Source of the DNA: Mageeibacillus sp. UBA1243
GTDB taxonomy: Bacteria; Bacillota; Clostridia; UBA1212
Direction: 5' to 3'
NCBI GenBank assembly: GCA_002308595.1
Contig: DBWH01000023.1
Span: forward strand, 1-37,090
Length of the DNA: 37,090 bases
Shown here: piece by piece, positions 8,794-17,243 of the stretch
Layout: each line of letters opens with the position of its first letter
How positions within the stretch are numbered: the stretch's first letter is position 1
Notes under the pieces: generated by a model
The model's database searches: none
Told to the model about the DNA's origin: nothing
What the model saw: only the letters and a program-made list of their open reading frames with translations
Translations under genes and position numbers: made by a program

Positions 8794-9864
8794 ATGAAAC
8801 AGGGGAAAAGATATGACTGCATTAGACCGGGACAGGTCTGGCTTGACACCGAGGGCAAGAGAATTCAGGCTCACGGCGGCTCGGTCATGTACCTTGACGG
8901 CAGATACTACTGGTACGGGGAGAACAAGGAGTTCACAGACCCCGCCAAGGGCATCTGGCACTGGGGCGTGAGATGCTACGTCTCCGACGACCTGTACAAC
9001 TGGGAGGACCTCGGCCTCATCATTCCGCCTGACCTCGAAAACGAGGACTCGGGACTCAATCCGCACTCGTTTATGGACAGGCCCCATATCATCTACAACA
9101 GGCGCACCAAAAAGTTTGTCTGCTGGCTGAAGATCATGCACAGAAACGGCGAGCAGAACGAGACCGTCCTCACTGCCGACAAACTTACAGGGCCTTACAC
9201 GGCAGTCCGCGAGGGTTTAAGACCGCTCAATATGGATGCAGGCGATTTCGACCTTGCGGTCGCTCCGGACGGCAAGGCTTACTACTATTTCGAGCGCGTC
9301 CACTCCGAGACTATCTGCGCGGATCTTACCGACGATTACACCGATGTGACGGGTTACTACACAACTCATTTTCCGCATCCGTACCCGCCTTACGTAAGAG
9401 AAGCAACCTCGCATTTTTACAGGAATTTCAAACATTATCTCGTGACTTCCGGAACGACCGGATACCTTCCGAATCCTTCGGAGCTTGCCATTGCCGACAG
9501 CTGGCACGGCCCCTACAAAGTGCTCGGAAATCCGCACCCCGGCGACAAGTCTAACACGTCTTTCCACAGCCAGATTGCGAGCGTTTTCAAGGTGCCCGGC
9601 AAGAAGGACCTTTACATTGCCCTTGGCGACAGATGGAAGCCGGAGGCGATGGACGTCCCCTACGAGCTCTACGAAAACATTTTCAGAGTTCAGTTCTCAG
9701 GCACTGCCACGCAGGAGGAACTCGCCAAGGCCGCAGAGGACGCAAGACAGATTCCTCCCGACAAGACGCGCGAGGCAAATTACGTCTGGCTCCCGTTCAG
9801 GTTTGACGGCGAGATGGGCTACCTTGACTGGAAGGACGAGTGGAGAATCGAGGACTACGAATAA
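8794..9864 (+). CDS. Glycoside hydrolase family 43-like enzyme
   Basis: This 356-residue protein has no signal peptide and is probably cytoplasmic. It shows the five-bladed propeller signatures of GH43-type enzymes: RIQAHGGSVMYLDGRYYWYG (about 22-41), CYVSDDLYNWEDLGL, DRPHIIYNRRTKKFVCW, AGDFDLAVAPDGKAYYYF, and SELAIADSWHGPYK. The AHGG...YYWYGE block resembles the GH43 branch containing 1,3-beta-galactosidases more than arabinofuranosidases, but I cannot fix the specificity. I prefer ATG 8794 with GAGGG seven bases upstream; an in-frame GTG at 8788 is the alternative. It follows the esterase-like lipoprotein closely and precedes thpR by 9 bp, so the three are probably co-transcribed. Confidence 0.75.
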   Translation: MKQGKRYDCIRPGQVWLDTEGKRIQAHGGSVMYLDGRYYWYGENKEFTDPAKGIWHWGVRCYVSDDLYNWEDLGLIIPPDLENEDSGLNPHSFMDRPHIIYNRRTKKFVCWLKIMHRNGEQNETVLTADKLTGPYTAVREGLRPLNMDAGDFDLAVAPDGKAYYYFERVHSETICADLTDDYTDVTGYYTTHFPHPYPPYVREATSHFYRNFKHYLVTSGTTGYLPNPSELAIADSWHGPYKVLGNPHPGDKSNTSFHSQIASVFKVPGKKDLYIALGDRWKPEAMDVPYELYENIFRVQFSGTATQEELAKAAEDARQIPPDKTREANYVWLPFRFDGEMGYLDWKDEWRIEDYE

Positions 9865-9873
9865 CTGCCGCCA

Positions 9874-10377
9874 ATGAGACTTTTCATCGCTATCCGCCTA
9901 ACCGAAAACATGAAGGATGCGCTCCTCAGGATGCAGAACACGGCAATGTCGCTCGGCATGACCGGCTCGTTCATTCCCGTGAGGAATATGCATATTACGC
10001 TTGCGTTCATTGGCGAGTTCGAAAGACCCGATGAGATTGTCAGGGTCATGAAGTCTGTGCCGTTTGAGCCTTTTGATATAACACTTAAGGGTGTGGGAAC
10101 GTTCGGAAGCATACTCTGGGGCGGCGCTGACTGCCCCGACAGTCTTTTCAAATACGTCAAGGCTCTTCGCAAGAAGCTTGACGACCGCGGAATTCCTTAC
10201 GATATTAAACCGTTTAATCCCCATATTACAGTCTGCAGAAAGTTTGACGGCGACAGGTCGCAGCTTTCGCTTGATGAAGTTTCGATGACCGCCGACATGG
10301 TCTCGCTCATGGTGTCGGAGAAGGTCCTTGGCGTCATGGAGTACAGAGAAATCGCCAAGGTGACCGCTTTTTCGTAA
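9874..10377 (+). CDS. thpR: RNA 2',3'-cyclic phosphodiesterase
   Basis: The 167-residue protein matches the 2H phosphoesterase family in length and architecture: FIAIRLTENMKDAL at the start and two HxT motifs, HITLAFIGE (His40) and HITVCRKF (His117), about 77 residues apart. Members open 2',3'-cyclic phosphates on RNA ends (formerly described as 2'-5' RNA ligase, LigT). It starts 9 bp after the GH43-like gene with no obvious ribosome binding site, so translational coupling is likely. Functional link with the glycosidases is not evident. Confidence 0.9.
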   Translation: MRLFIAIRLTENMKDALLRMQNTAMSLGMTGSFIPVRNMHITLAFIGEFERPDEIVRVMKSVPFEPFDITLKGVGTFGSILWGGADCPDSLFKYVKALRKKLDDRGIPYDIKPFNPHITVCRKFDGDRSQLSLDEVSMTADMVSLMVSEKVLGVMEYREIAKVTAFS

Positions 10378-10415
10378 AAACACGCAAAAAAAGGGATGCA
10401 ATTCCGAAAAAACTA

Positions 10416-10424
10416 TGATATAAT
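10416..10424 (+). promoter_or_regulatory. Extended -10 promoter before a small ORF
   Basis: TGATATAAT fits a TGnTATAAT extended -10 element. No good -35 is seen. It is placed about 44 bp ahead of the strong ribosome binding site of the 25-codon reading frame at 10468. Confidence 0.5.
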
Positions 10425-10467
10425 TCGCAGAGATAGATTTACAGGCAATTATCAGGAGGATATCACT

Positions 10468-10545
10468 ATGATGAGGAAAAGTACCGGGCGTAAGGTGAGT
10501 CCGGGAAATCCGCTCCGGCAGGTTTTTTTAAGCTTGGCGGTTTAA
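10468..10545 (+). CDS. Possible 25-residue small protein or leader peptide
   Basis: An ATG-ATG pair follows AGGAGG (10454-10459) with an 8-nt spacing, one of the best ribosome binding sites in the window, and is preceded by an extended -10 promoter. The product would be MMRKSTGRKVSPGNPLRQVF plus LSLAV: basic at the start, hydrophobic at the end. I do not recognise it. The stretch 10378-10755 otherwise holds only this frame, another AGGAGG at 10555-10560 that is too close (1 nt) to the next ATG to be convincing, and the promoter of the gene at 10756. The frame could equally be chance on top of an untranslated RNA. Confidence 0.35.
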   Translation: MMRKSTGRKVSPGNPLRQVFLSLAV

Positions 10546-10669
10546 ATTCAGATTAGGAGGAATGAATTTCTCACAGGCAGGATTCGTTGAAAAATCTCGG
10601 CGCTTGTGTAATACAATTCGGGCAAAAATGTTTCGTATAAAAACGACTTGAAAATGTACAGATTTTTGC

Positions 10670-10698
10670 TTGACTTGCGACAATTTTTCAGGTACAAT
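10670..10698 (+). promoter_or_regulatory. Sigma-A promoter of the conserved hypothetical gene
   Basis: TTGACT (10670-10675) and TACAAT (10693-10698) are 17 bp apart, with start of transcription near 10705. It argues that translation begins at ATG 10756, because the in-frame ATG at 10648 is upstream of the promoter. Confidence 0.75.
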
Positions 10699-10755
10699 TA
10701 CACCTCGTGGAAATTCGTTCTACTAAAATTTTTAATAACAGGATGGGATAAGAAA

Positions 10756-11316
10756 ATGAATGATTTAGAACTTTTAAGACACGCAAAAGAGTACATTGAT
10801 AAGATGGCTAACGGCATGAATCCTCTCACTAATGAGATTGTTCCGGAAGATGATATTTTAAACAACATCAAAATATCTCGCTGTCTTTTCTACGTTTCCG
10901 GTGTTCTCCAGGGTCTTCTCAACGGCGAACAGCAGAGAACTGCTATGCCTCACAAGATGCCCAGAAAGTCGGATTTCTCGATTTCCGAAGACGAGCTCTC
11001 AAGATATGAGTTCTCCCAGGAGCCTCTTACGATTTCCGAACTAACACACCGCATCAACTGCCTCGTTGATCTTGAGAACATGAAGCCTCTCCACTACAGG
11101 ACTATCACTGAGTGGCTCAGCAGCATCGGACTTCTCGAAGAAAAAGAGAGAATCTCCGGCGGACTCACAAAGAGACCTACCGCAAGCGGCGAACAGCTCG
11201 GTATTCACGTTGAGGAGAGAGTCGGTATCGACGGAAATATTTATTACGTAAATATTTACGATCTCCAGGCTCAGCAGTACATCATTGCTAACCTCGTTTC
11301 AGCTCTCGGAAGATAA
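10756..11316 (+). CDS. Conserved hypothetical protein of Clostridia type
   Basis: With the start at ATG 10756 the protein has 186 residues, beginning MNDLELLRHAKEYIDKMANG. It is soluble, without signal or membrane segments. The N-terminal part (NPLTNEIVPEDDILNNIKIS, then RCLFYVSGVLQGLL) looks like a helical domain; the middle has a winged-helix-like stretch (LHYRTITEWLSSIGLLEE, about 112-129); the end is YYVNIYDLQAQQYIIANLVS. The general look is familiar from many clostridial genomes but I can assign no function. A strong own promoter and a strong terminator show a monocistronic unit, and the synonymous codons look biased toward frequent ones, suggesting good expression. DNA or nucleotide binding is only a guess. 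Confidence 0.8.
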   Translation: MNDLELLRHAKEYIDKMANGMNPLTNEIVPEDDILNNIKISRCLFYVSGVLQGLLNGEQQRTAMPHKMPRKSDFSISEDELSRYEFSQEPLTISELTHRINCLVDLENMKPLHYRTITEWLSSIGLLEEKERISGGLTKRPTASGEQLGIHVEERVGIDGNIYYVNIYDLQAQQYIIANLVSALGR

Positions 11317-11353
11317 GCTGACGATAGACAGTTAAGAAACGAATATTTCATAG

Positions 11354-11387
11354 CATACAGGCTCCTGCTTTCGCGGGAGCCTGTATG
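11354..11387. terminator. Bidirectional terminator between convergent genes
   Basis: CATACAGGCTCC and GGAGCCTGTATG form a 12-bp perfect stem around a TTTCG-containing loop. It lies between the plus-strand gene ending at 11316 and the minus-strand gene ending at 11412, and should stop transcription from both sides, although the T tracts are interrupted. Confidence 0.75.
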
Positions 11388-11411
11388 TGTTATCACGGTT
11401 GTTTTATTAGC

Positions 11412-13175
11412 TTAATTTTTCATATCACCTGTATCGTTTGAGGCTTCGGTTGAGGCTTCTGCCTCGGTTTCTTCAGTTGCTGCAGCGGTGGATGAATCTT
11501 CGCATTTTAAGACGTTTTCTGCTTTCTTACGCGCCTTGCGCTTCCTCATTATGATAATGACTGTCACGTATCCTGCAATGAGTACCGCAAGCACTGTGCC
11601 GCCGATGATGAGACCTATGACGTAGGCGGGCATGCCGGGGTTCTTGGCGGTAATGCTGAAAACTTCAAACGCATATCCGTCGGCTCTTACAGCCCTAAGA
11701 GTAAACTTGTGCTGCCCCTGCGAGAGAACCGAGACGTCAATGCCGCAGTTAAACGCATTGCACTCAACGCAGCTCGGGTAGTCGAATCCCTTGTAGTCAA
11801 ATACGTCCTCCCTGAAATACTGGCCGAGCGGATACCAGAGGCTTTTGTCCGTACGCACCTCAAACCTTATGATATCGTCTGCCGTGCACCAGCCGTTAAG
11901 CATGATGAGACTTCCGTCTTCCTCAAACGTCGGCACGTTGTAGCTTCCGAACTGGATTCCGTACGAATCGATGCACGCATCAAAACTTACGGTTAGCGGA
12001 GCTCTTTCAACTGTGAGCTCGCCAATGTCATAAGTGCCTCCCTGAACTTTCGCACGGATCTTAATGACCGAGCCGACCGGAATGTCCGCGGTGGGAATGC
12101 GCGCGCTGAAAACGGCGTTGTCCTTAAGGTATGAAAAGCCCCAGGCAGGCGTTGTAAGCTCGTAATACGGGAACCAGACTGTATCCTTATAGCTTCCGCC
12201 GTTGACTGAGTATTCAATGTCGTCAATACTTTCAGCCGATATTGTGAAGCCCTCAAGTTTGACTTCCTCCTCGCTGAAATCGACGTAGAGCTTTCCTTCG
12301 CAGGCAGCGTCTGTCGTGAAGATTGAGGAGGGCGCGGTTATGCAGTTGACCGTTTTCGGAAGACTTTCCAAGGCGCCTTCCATGAGCTTTATATCGTCAA
12401 TGTACTTGTATCTGCAGAGATAGTAGCTGCCGGAGGTCATGCGCTCCTGAAGCTTGGCGATTGAGCCGTTGGTGCCTCCTTCACCGTAGCTTCTTATAAC
12501 TATGATGTCGGGGGTCTGCTCGATGGTGACAACCGACTTCATGCTGCCGGAGTTGTCGTATACAACGTCAAGCACCATAATCACGTGGCCGCCTTCGTGC
12601 GAGTTGATGAGGTCGCCCGGCTTTGCGTCAAAAACGTTCCTGCTCTTTACAGGGAAAAGGTCCGGATTGCCGCCAATGTCCCTCGTCGTGTGCCTTTTAA
12701 TCCCCATCGCCGCAGAAACAAAGCCGCTGCAGTCGTTTGAGTAGTAGGGCGAATACTTGATAGGCCCGTTTTCGGTCGTATAGTAGTAGGTGTTTTCGCC
12801 GCGGTCAGTGTAAAGAAGACTGGCAGGATCCTTTGCCGCGGCGGCAAATTCGCTCACGGACGCGACGCTTCCGACGTAGGCTCCCTTGTGCACGGGCTGG
12901 CCGTAGGGGATGCCTCGGTAGGTGTGGCCGGCAACGAATTGGCGTTTTGATACTTTTGAGGCAGACCACGCAGAGACGTTCTCAATAGGAGTCCAGAACG
13001 TGTTGTACATGTAAAGCGCGTTTAAAATCATGTTTGAAACGCCTTCGGAAAGCTCGTCCCTGACTCCTGTTTTGTACCTTGAGTTGTCGGGCTGAGCCAT
13101 GCTGCACGAGGCAAGCGACACGCCGAGGACAACCAGAACCAGAACGCACATTACTTTTGTTAAAAGCTTTTTCAT
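11412..13175 (-). CDS. NlpC/P60-like cysteine peptidase lipoprotein with C-terminal membrane anchor
   Basis: The 587-residue protein has a lipobox L-A-S-C (Cys24). A papain-like NlpC/P60 or CHAP-type domain spans about 85-270: the catalytic Cys is in YSNDCSGFVSA (Cys149) and the His in KPGDLINSHEGGHVIMVLDV (His197). Such enzymes cut peptidoglycan peptides or other amide bonds. Residues about 290-510 are beta-sandwich-like, with VNCITAPSSIF and repeated DxFEVRTDKSLWYPL-type strands. A membrane helix (about 525-550, YVIGLIIGGTVLAVLIAGYV) is followed by RKRKARKK and an acidic tail, so the protein carries both a lipid anchor and a C-terminal helix. It starts 9 bp after the beta-mannosidase gene, with TGAGGT as ribosome binding site, so the two form an operon. 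Substrate unknown. Confidence 0.75.
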   Translation of the reverse strand: MKKLLTKVMCVLVLVVLGVSLASCSMAQPDNSRYKTGVRDELSEGVSNMILNALYMYNTFWTPIENVSAWSASKVSKRQFVAGHTYRGIPYGQPVHKGAYVGSVASVSEFAAAAKDPASLLYTDRGENTYYYTTENGPIKYSPYYSNDCSGFVSAAMGIKRHTTRDIGGNPDLFPVKSRNVFDAKPGDLINSHEGGHVIMVLDVVYDNSGSMKSVVTIEQTPDIIVIRSYGEGGTNGSIAKLQERMTSGSYYLCRYKYIDDIKLMEGALESLPKTVNCITAPSSIFTTDAACEGKLYVDFSEEEVKLEGFTISAESIDDIEYSVNGGSYKDTVWFPYYELTTPAWGFSYLKDNAVFSARIPTADIPVGSVIKIRAKVQGGTYDIGELTVERAPLTVSFDACIDSYGIQFGSYNVPTFEEDGSLIMLNGWCTADDIIRFEVRTDKSLWYPLGQYFREDVFDYKGFDYPSCVECNAFNCGIDVSVLSQGQHKFTLRAVRADGYAFEVFSITAKNPGMPAYVIGLIIGGTVLAVLIAGYVTVIIIMRKRKARKKAENVLKCEDSSTAAATEETEAEASTEASNDTGDMKN

Positions 13176-13184
13176 GTTTATACC

Positions 13185-15602
13185 TCAGTTAAATCCGTCC
13201 GGAAGAACGAAAAGGCCTTCTTTTTCAAGAACTTCTCTGTATGATGTAAGATCAAGGTCCGCGCCGATGTCTCCGGTGTAGTGATTTTCTCCTTTAATTT
13301 CGGAAAAACCGCATGTGCCTTTCCACTCGATCTTATACACGCGGTGAGCCTCCGCTTTGAACCTGCCTAAGACGGTTGATGCGTCTTTTGAGGCCTTGGC
13401 GGTGTCATTTATAATACATTTTCCTGTAGATAAGTCTGTGACCGTGTAGGAAATGTCGGCGTCGAATGAAAGGTCGGATGCTGCGACAAGATCATTGAGC
13501 CCGTCTTCGGACGGCTCGTCGCACATGAGGCAGAGCGGCTGCTGCGAGCGCTTTATGTAGTGATAGGCAAGCTTTTTGTTCCCGTAAAAGTCAACGACCG
13601 CGTCCGAAATCTGCGGCCAGCCGTCAATTATATTCCACCAGATGATGCCGCTCCTGTACCATTTTTCAATTCTGAAGTGCTCGATAAAAAATTTCATTGC
13701 CTCGGCCTGCGAAATCTGGCTCATGAGAGCGTAGATTTCAAGGTCGTCGGGAGCTTTCCCAAAGAGGCGCTCGACCTGGCGGGTCATGAGGGGTACTCTG
13801 TAGGCGAAGGGGGCATTGGCGTCTTCCTCCATGCTTGCGGAGTGGACGAGCCATTCGGGGTCGGTGCATATTTCGGAGTTTCCGCGGTTATTCAGGGCTT
13901 TTTCTGAAATGAAGCGCCTGAGTGAGTCCGGAGCGGGGCAGCCGTGGTAGCCGGTTTCTGAAGCGAAATGGGCAACGGACTGATCCTTGTAATAGGTTCC
14001 TTTGAAATAGTCGCGCGGGCCCCAGAGATGGTCCTCGGAAGGCAGCTTTCCCGTGCGGAACACTTCTTCGTCGATGTAAGGCGAGCTCGGAATGTAAGGA
14101 CGCATACCGTCGTATCGCTCACAGACATCGCCAATGATCTCACGCGTGAGCTTGTTGTGATTCGGATTGAACTGATTGAGCGGCTTTCCGTAAAGCGTGC
14201 CGTTCCGCAGCGTGCAGAATATGTCATTTTCGTTGTCGCCCGACCAGATGACAAGAGAGGGGTGTCCGCGCAGTGCTTTTACAACACTCACGGCTTCATC
14301 GTGGATGAGCTTTCGCATCCTCTCGTCGTCGGGGTAAGTGCCGCATGCCATCGAAAAATCCTGCCAGACCATTATGCCGTTTTTGTCGCAGTAATCGTAA
14401 AGAACGTCTGACGGGTAGACGGCGCCGCCCCAGCAGCGGATCATGTTGCAGCCGATGTCCTTGACAAGCTCAAGGCCTCTTTCGGTGAAGCTGTCAATGC
14501 GCGACGGGAACGTGTCGACCGGCACCCAGTTGGAGCCGAGCACAAACACTTTTTTCGCATTTATGCGGAAGAAGAACTTGCCGAGAGGCCCCGCTTCAGA
14601 TGTTCTTTCAAGCTCGACAGTCCTCACGCCGAAGTTAAAGCTCTTCTCATCAAGAGTTTCGGAAGCTTTGTTAAGGACTCTCTTCCCGCTTTCGTAAAGA
14701 GTCTTCGAAAGGGTAATCTTAACGTCATAGAGCGCCTGATCGCCGCAGCCTCTCGGCCACCAGAGAACGGGGTCTTTCAGCGGAATCTGAAGCACCTGGT
14801 TTACTGACCATATTGTCGTAACAGCTTCAAAAGAGGAGTCAACGGCGCCTTCAGCGTTTTTATGAGTTCCCCTGACCGTCACGGTGAGGTCTCTTAAATC
14901 GTCAAAATCCGTATTGATTTTAAGCTTCAGAACGAGCCATGCAAAACCGTCCTCAAGCGTGTGAGTGTAGAGGTAACAGTCGCCGATCTCCTGCCGCTTC
15001 ACGTATTCGACCGTCACGGGCTTCCACAGACCGCCGGAGAGGGCGCGGGGCATGATGTCCCAGCCGTACATTGCCGGCGCTTTTCTCACAAGGAGGGAGT
15101 CCTGCGTGTATTTCATTGCCCATGCCTTGGTCTCAAGCTCGAGATCCCTCACGTAAACCGAAACCGGAATGATGTGCACAACGACTTCGTGAATCCCTGC
15201 CTCAAAACCGCCAAGCGAAAACTCGTGCGGCACGAGCATATTCTCGGTCTTTCCTATAAGCTTACCGTCAACGAAAATCTCCGCAACCGTATCGATACCG
15301 CCAAAGCGAATGTGCGGAATTGTCCCTTCTTTACCGGCAATTTCAAACCTCGAAAAATACCAGAGATGGCAGCTTTCGTAATCCTGAAGGAGCAGTATGT
15401 TCGTGCCTTTGAATATGTCTTCCGGCAGCTTTCCCTCGCGGATAAGATCGAGCTCGAAATTGCCCGGAACGGAAGCTCTCATTATCTCAAGACCTGACGC
15501 CAGAATGTCTGACGCCGTGCGAAGACAAAGACCTTTTTCAGCGACAAGGCTGTTCCTGCACATGCAGAATTTCCAGTTTGTGATATTGGCGGTTTCGTGC
15601 AT
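13185..15602 (-). CDS. Glycoside hydrolase family 2 beta-mannosidase
   Basis: The likely start is the ATG at 15602 after GCAGGGG, giving 805 residues; 27 further codons are open upstream but would run through the intergenic region. The order of domains is that of GH2 beta-mannosidases: N-terminal sugar-binding sandwich with HLWYFSRFEI (about 79-88) and GGIDTVAEIFVDGKLIG; RALSGGLWKPV; KDPVLWWPRGCGDQALYDV; then the TIM barrel with NMIRCWGGAVYPSDVLYDYC, the acid/base in WSGDNEND (Glu458) and the nucleophile in FASETGYHG (Glu549). It releases terminal beta-mannose from manno-oligosaccharides in the cytoplasm, as there is no signal peptide. It is the first gene of a two-gene minus-strand operon and is divergent from the polymerase operon. 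Confidence 0.9.
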   Translation of the reverse strand: MHETANITNWKFCMCRNSLVAEKGLCLRTASDILASGLEIMRASVPGNFELDLIREGKLPEDIFKGTNILLLQDYESCHLWYFSRFEIAGKEGTIPHIRFGGIDTVAEIFVDGKLIGKTENMLVPHEFSLGGFEAGIHEVVVHIIPVSVYVRDLELETKAWAMKYTQDSLLVRKAPAMYGWDIMPRALSGGLWKPVTVEYVKRQEIGDCYLYTHTLEDGFAWLVLKLKINTDFDDLRDLTVTVRGTHKNAEGAVDSSFEAVTTIWSVNQVLQIPLKDPVLWWPRGCGDQALYDVKITLSKTLYESGKRVLNKASETLDEKSFNFGVRTVELERTSEAGPLGKFFFRINAKKVFVLGSNWVPVDTFPSRIDSFTERGLELVKDIGCNMIRCWGGAVYPSDVLYDYCDKNGIMVWQDFSMACGTYPDDERMRKLIHDEAVSVVKALRGHPSLVIWSGDNENDIFCTLRNGTLYGKPLNQFNPNHNKLTREIIGDVCERYDGMRPYIPSSPYIDEEVFRTGKLPSEDHLWGPRDYFKGTYYKDQSVAHFASETGYHGCPAPDSLRRFISEKALNNRGNSEICTDPEWLVHSASMEEDANAPFAYRVPLMTRQVERLFGKAPDDLEIYALMSQISQAEAMKFFIEHFRIEKWYRSGIIWWNIIDGWPQISDAVVDFYGNKKLAYHYIKRSQQPLCLMCDEPSEDGLNDLVAASDLSFDADISYTVTDLSTGKCIINDTAKASKDASTVLGRFKAEAHRVYKIEWKGTCGFSEIKGENHYTGDIGADLDLTSYREVLEKEGLFVLPDGFN

Positions 15603-15621
15603 GAAAACCCCTGCTTTCGTG

Positions 15622-15650
15622 TTGAGAAAATATGCAAAATATGTTATTCT
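15622..15650 (+). promoter_or_regulatory. Sigma-A promoter of the polymerase/YolD operon
   Basis: TTGAGA (15622-15627) and TATTCT (15645-15650) have a 17-bp spacer. The leader carries a stem AGGCTTT/AAAGCCT (15688-15705). No match to the Gram-positive LexA box (GAACNNNNGTTC) was found here, unlike most genes of this type. A TTGACA on the other strand (15683-15678) may belong to the mannosidase promoter, but I see no matching -10. Confidence 0.55.
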
Positions 15651-15734
15651 GCAGGTGAAGTTTAGCATATAAACGGATGTCAATCAAAGGCTTTTTGAAA
15701 AGCCTGAAACGGTTCTTGCGAGGGGGCGGAGGCT

Positions 15735-17240
15735 TTGACGGATGACGGAAACAGAATATATATCGCCATCGACCTGAAAAGCTTTTATGCCTCGGTTGAG
15801 TGCGTCGCGAGGGGCAGGGACCCGCTTACGACTAACCTTGTTGTTGCGGATGAGTCGCGGACCGAGAAGACGATTTGCCTTGCCGTGTCGCCGTCGCTTA
15901 AGGCCTACGGGATTTCGGGCCGCGCGCGTCTTTTTGAGGCGGTGCAGCGTGTAAACGAGGTTAACCGCGAGAGGAAAAGAAAGCTTCGGGGCGACGATTT
16001 TTCGGGGAGCTCCGATGACGACAATGTCGTAAAAAGCGATCCGACCGTTGCGCTTGATTTTATAAGAGCGGTTCCCAGAATGGCCGAATATATGCGCGTG
16101 AGCGGCCTTATTTACTCGATTTACCTGCGTTTTGTGGCGCCGGAGGACATTTTTGCGTACTCCGTTGACGAGGTCTTTATTGACGCGACGGGCTACCTTG
16201 ACGTTCTTAAACTGACGCCAAGGGAATTTGCCATGAAGCTCATAAAAGCTGTTTTGAGCGAGACGGGTATAACCGCGACCGCGGGCATTGGGACCAATAT
16301 GTACCTCGCCAAGGTCGCGATGGACGTCGTCGCAAAACACATTCCCGCAGACAGCGACGGCGTGAGGATTGCGGAGCTTGACGTGATGAGCTACAGAAAG
16401 AGCCTCTGGGACCACAGACCGCTTACGGACTTCTGGCGGATAGGTCCCGGCATCGCAAGGAGGCTTGAGAAGATCGGCATTCATACCCTTGGCGATATCG
16501 CGGAGTGCTCGGTAAAGTTTGAGGAGACTTTGTACAAGGAGTTCGGCGTCAACGCTGAACTTATCATAAACCACGCATGGGGCTATGAGCCGACAACGAT
16601 TGCCGACGTCAAGTCATACAAGCCTGAGAACAACAGCTTAAGTTCGGGACAGGTGCTGTCAATGCCTTACCCGTTTGAGAAGGGCGAGCTTATCGTTAAG
16701 GAGATGTCGGACGCGCTTTCGCTTGACCTTGTAGAGAAGGGTTTTGTCACGGACCAGATTGTTTTGACTGTAGGATACGATATCGAAAACGTAGGCAAAA
16801 ATTCAACATATAAAGGGCCGACGGAGATTGACAGGTACGGCAGGCTGACGCCTAAAATGGCACACGGGACGATTAATCTTCCGATGTTCACGTCGTCGTC
16901 GAAGATCATTGTCGACAAGACTGCGGATCTTTACAGGCGCATCGTCAATAAAGAACTGACGGTGAGAAGAATGTACGTCGTCGCAAACCACGTTATACCT
17001 GAGAGGGACGTGCCGGAGGAGCCGGAGGCGGTTGAGATGAGCCTGTTTGACATTGGCGGTGACAAAGAGAAGCGCGAGGCGGATGAAAAAGAGGCGCTTG
17101 CGAGGGAGAAAAAGCTTCAGGAGGCGGCCATCCTGATCAAGAAAAAATACGGTAAAAATGCGGTTCTTAAGGGCATGAGCTTCAGGGACGGAGCAACGGC
17201 CATTGAGAGGAACGAGTCGGTCGGAGGACACAAAGCGTAG
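15735..17240 (+). CDS. Y-family DNA polymerase (UvrX/UmuC-like)
   Basis: The 501-residue protein starts at a TTG eight bases after AGGGGG; no in-frame ATG is near. The translesion polymerase signatures are intact: AIDLKSFYASVEC (about 11-23) with the first catalytic Asp, YSVDEVFIDATGYL with the Asp-Glu pair, TATAGIGTNMYLAKVAMD, and the helix-hairpin-helix segment FWRIGPGIARRLEKIGIHTL. The C-terminal tail contains EMSLFD (about 434-439), a likely beta-clamp-binding motif. It copies past damaged bases, with low fidelity. The partner gene, YolD-like, follows after 3 bp, as in Bacillus YolD/UvrX pairs. It heads a five-gene run that continues into an alpha-galactosidase. Confidence 0.9.
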   Translation: MTDDGNRIYIAIDLKSFYASVECVARGRDPLTTNLVVADESRTEKTICLAVSPSLKAYGISGRARLFEAVQRVNEVNRERKRKLRGDDFSGSSDDDNVVKSDPTVALDFIRAVPRMAEYMRVSGLIYSIYLRFVAPEDIFAYSVDEVFIDATGYLDVLKLTPREFAMKLIKAVLSETGITATAGIGTNMYLAKVAMDVVAKHIPADSDGVRIAELDVMSYRKSLWDHRPLTDFWRIGPGIARRLEKIGIHTLGDIAECSVKFEETLYKEFGVNAELIINHAWGYEPTTIADVKSYKPENNSLSSGQVLSMPYPFEKGELIVKEMSDALSLDLVEKGFVTDQIVLTVGYDIENVGKNSTYKGPTEIDRYGRLTPKMAHGTINLPMFTSSSKIIVDKTADLYRRIVNKELTVRRMYVVANHVIPERDVPEEPEAVEMSLFDIGGDKEKREADEKEALAREKKLQEAAILIKKKYGKNAVLKGMSFRDGATAIERNESVGGHKA

Positions 17241-17243
17241 TAT

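Noticed and set aside
10562..10651. 29-codon frame after AGGAGG
   Set aside because: The ribosome binding site ends 1 nt before the ATG, too close for normal initiation, and the frame runs up to the next promoter without further support.
10648..10755. Upstream extension of the conserved hypothetical (ATG 10648)
   Set aside because: The promoter at 10670-10698 lies inside this extension, so the transcript cannot include the upstream ATG.
15600..15740. LexA/SOS box before the polymerase
   Set aside because: Only a loose GAAACGGTTC was seen; spacing does not fit GAACNNNNGTTC.
15684..16574. 296-codon minus-strand frame
   Set aside because: It is the shadow of the Y-family polymerase gene; the product is rich in Arg/His/Val without domain motifs and has no ribosome binding site.
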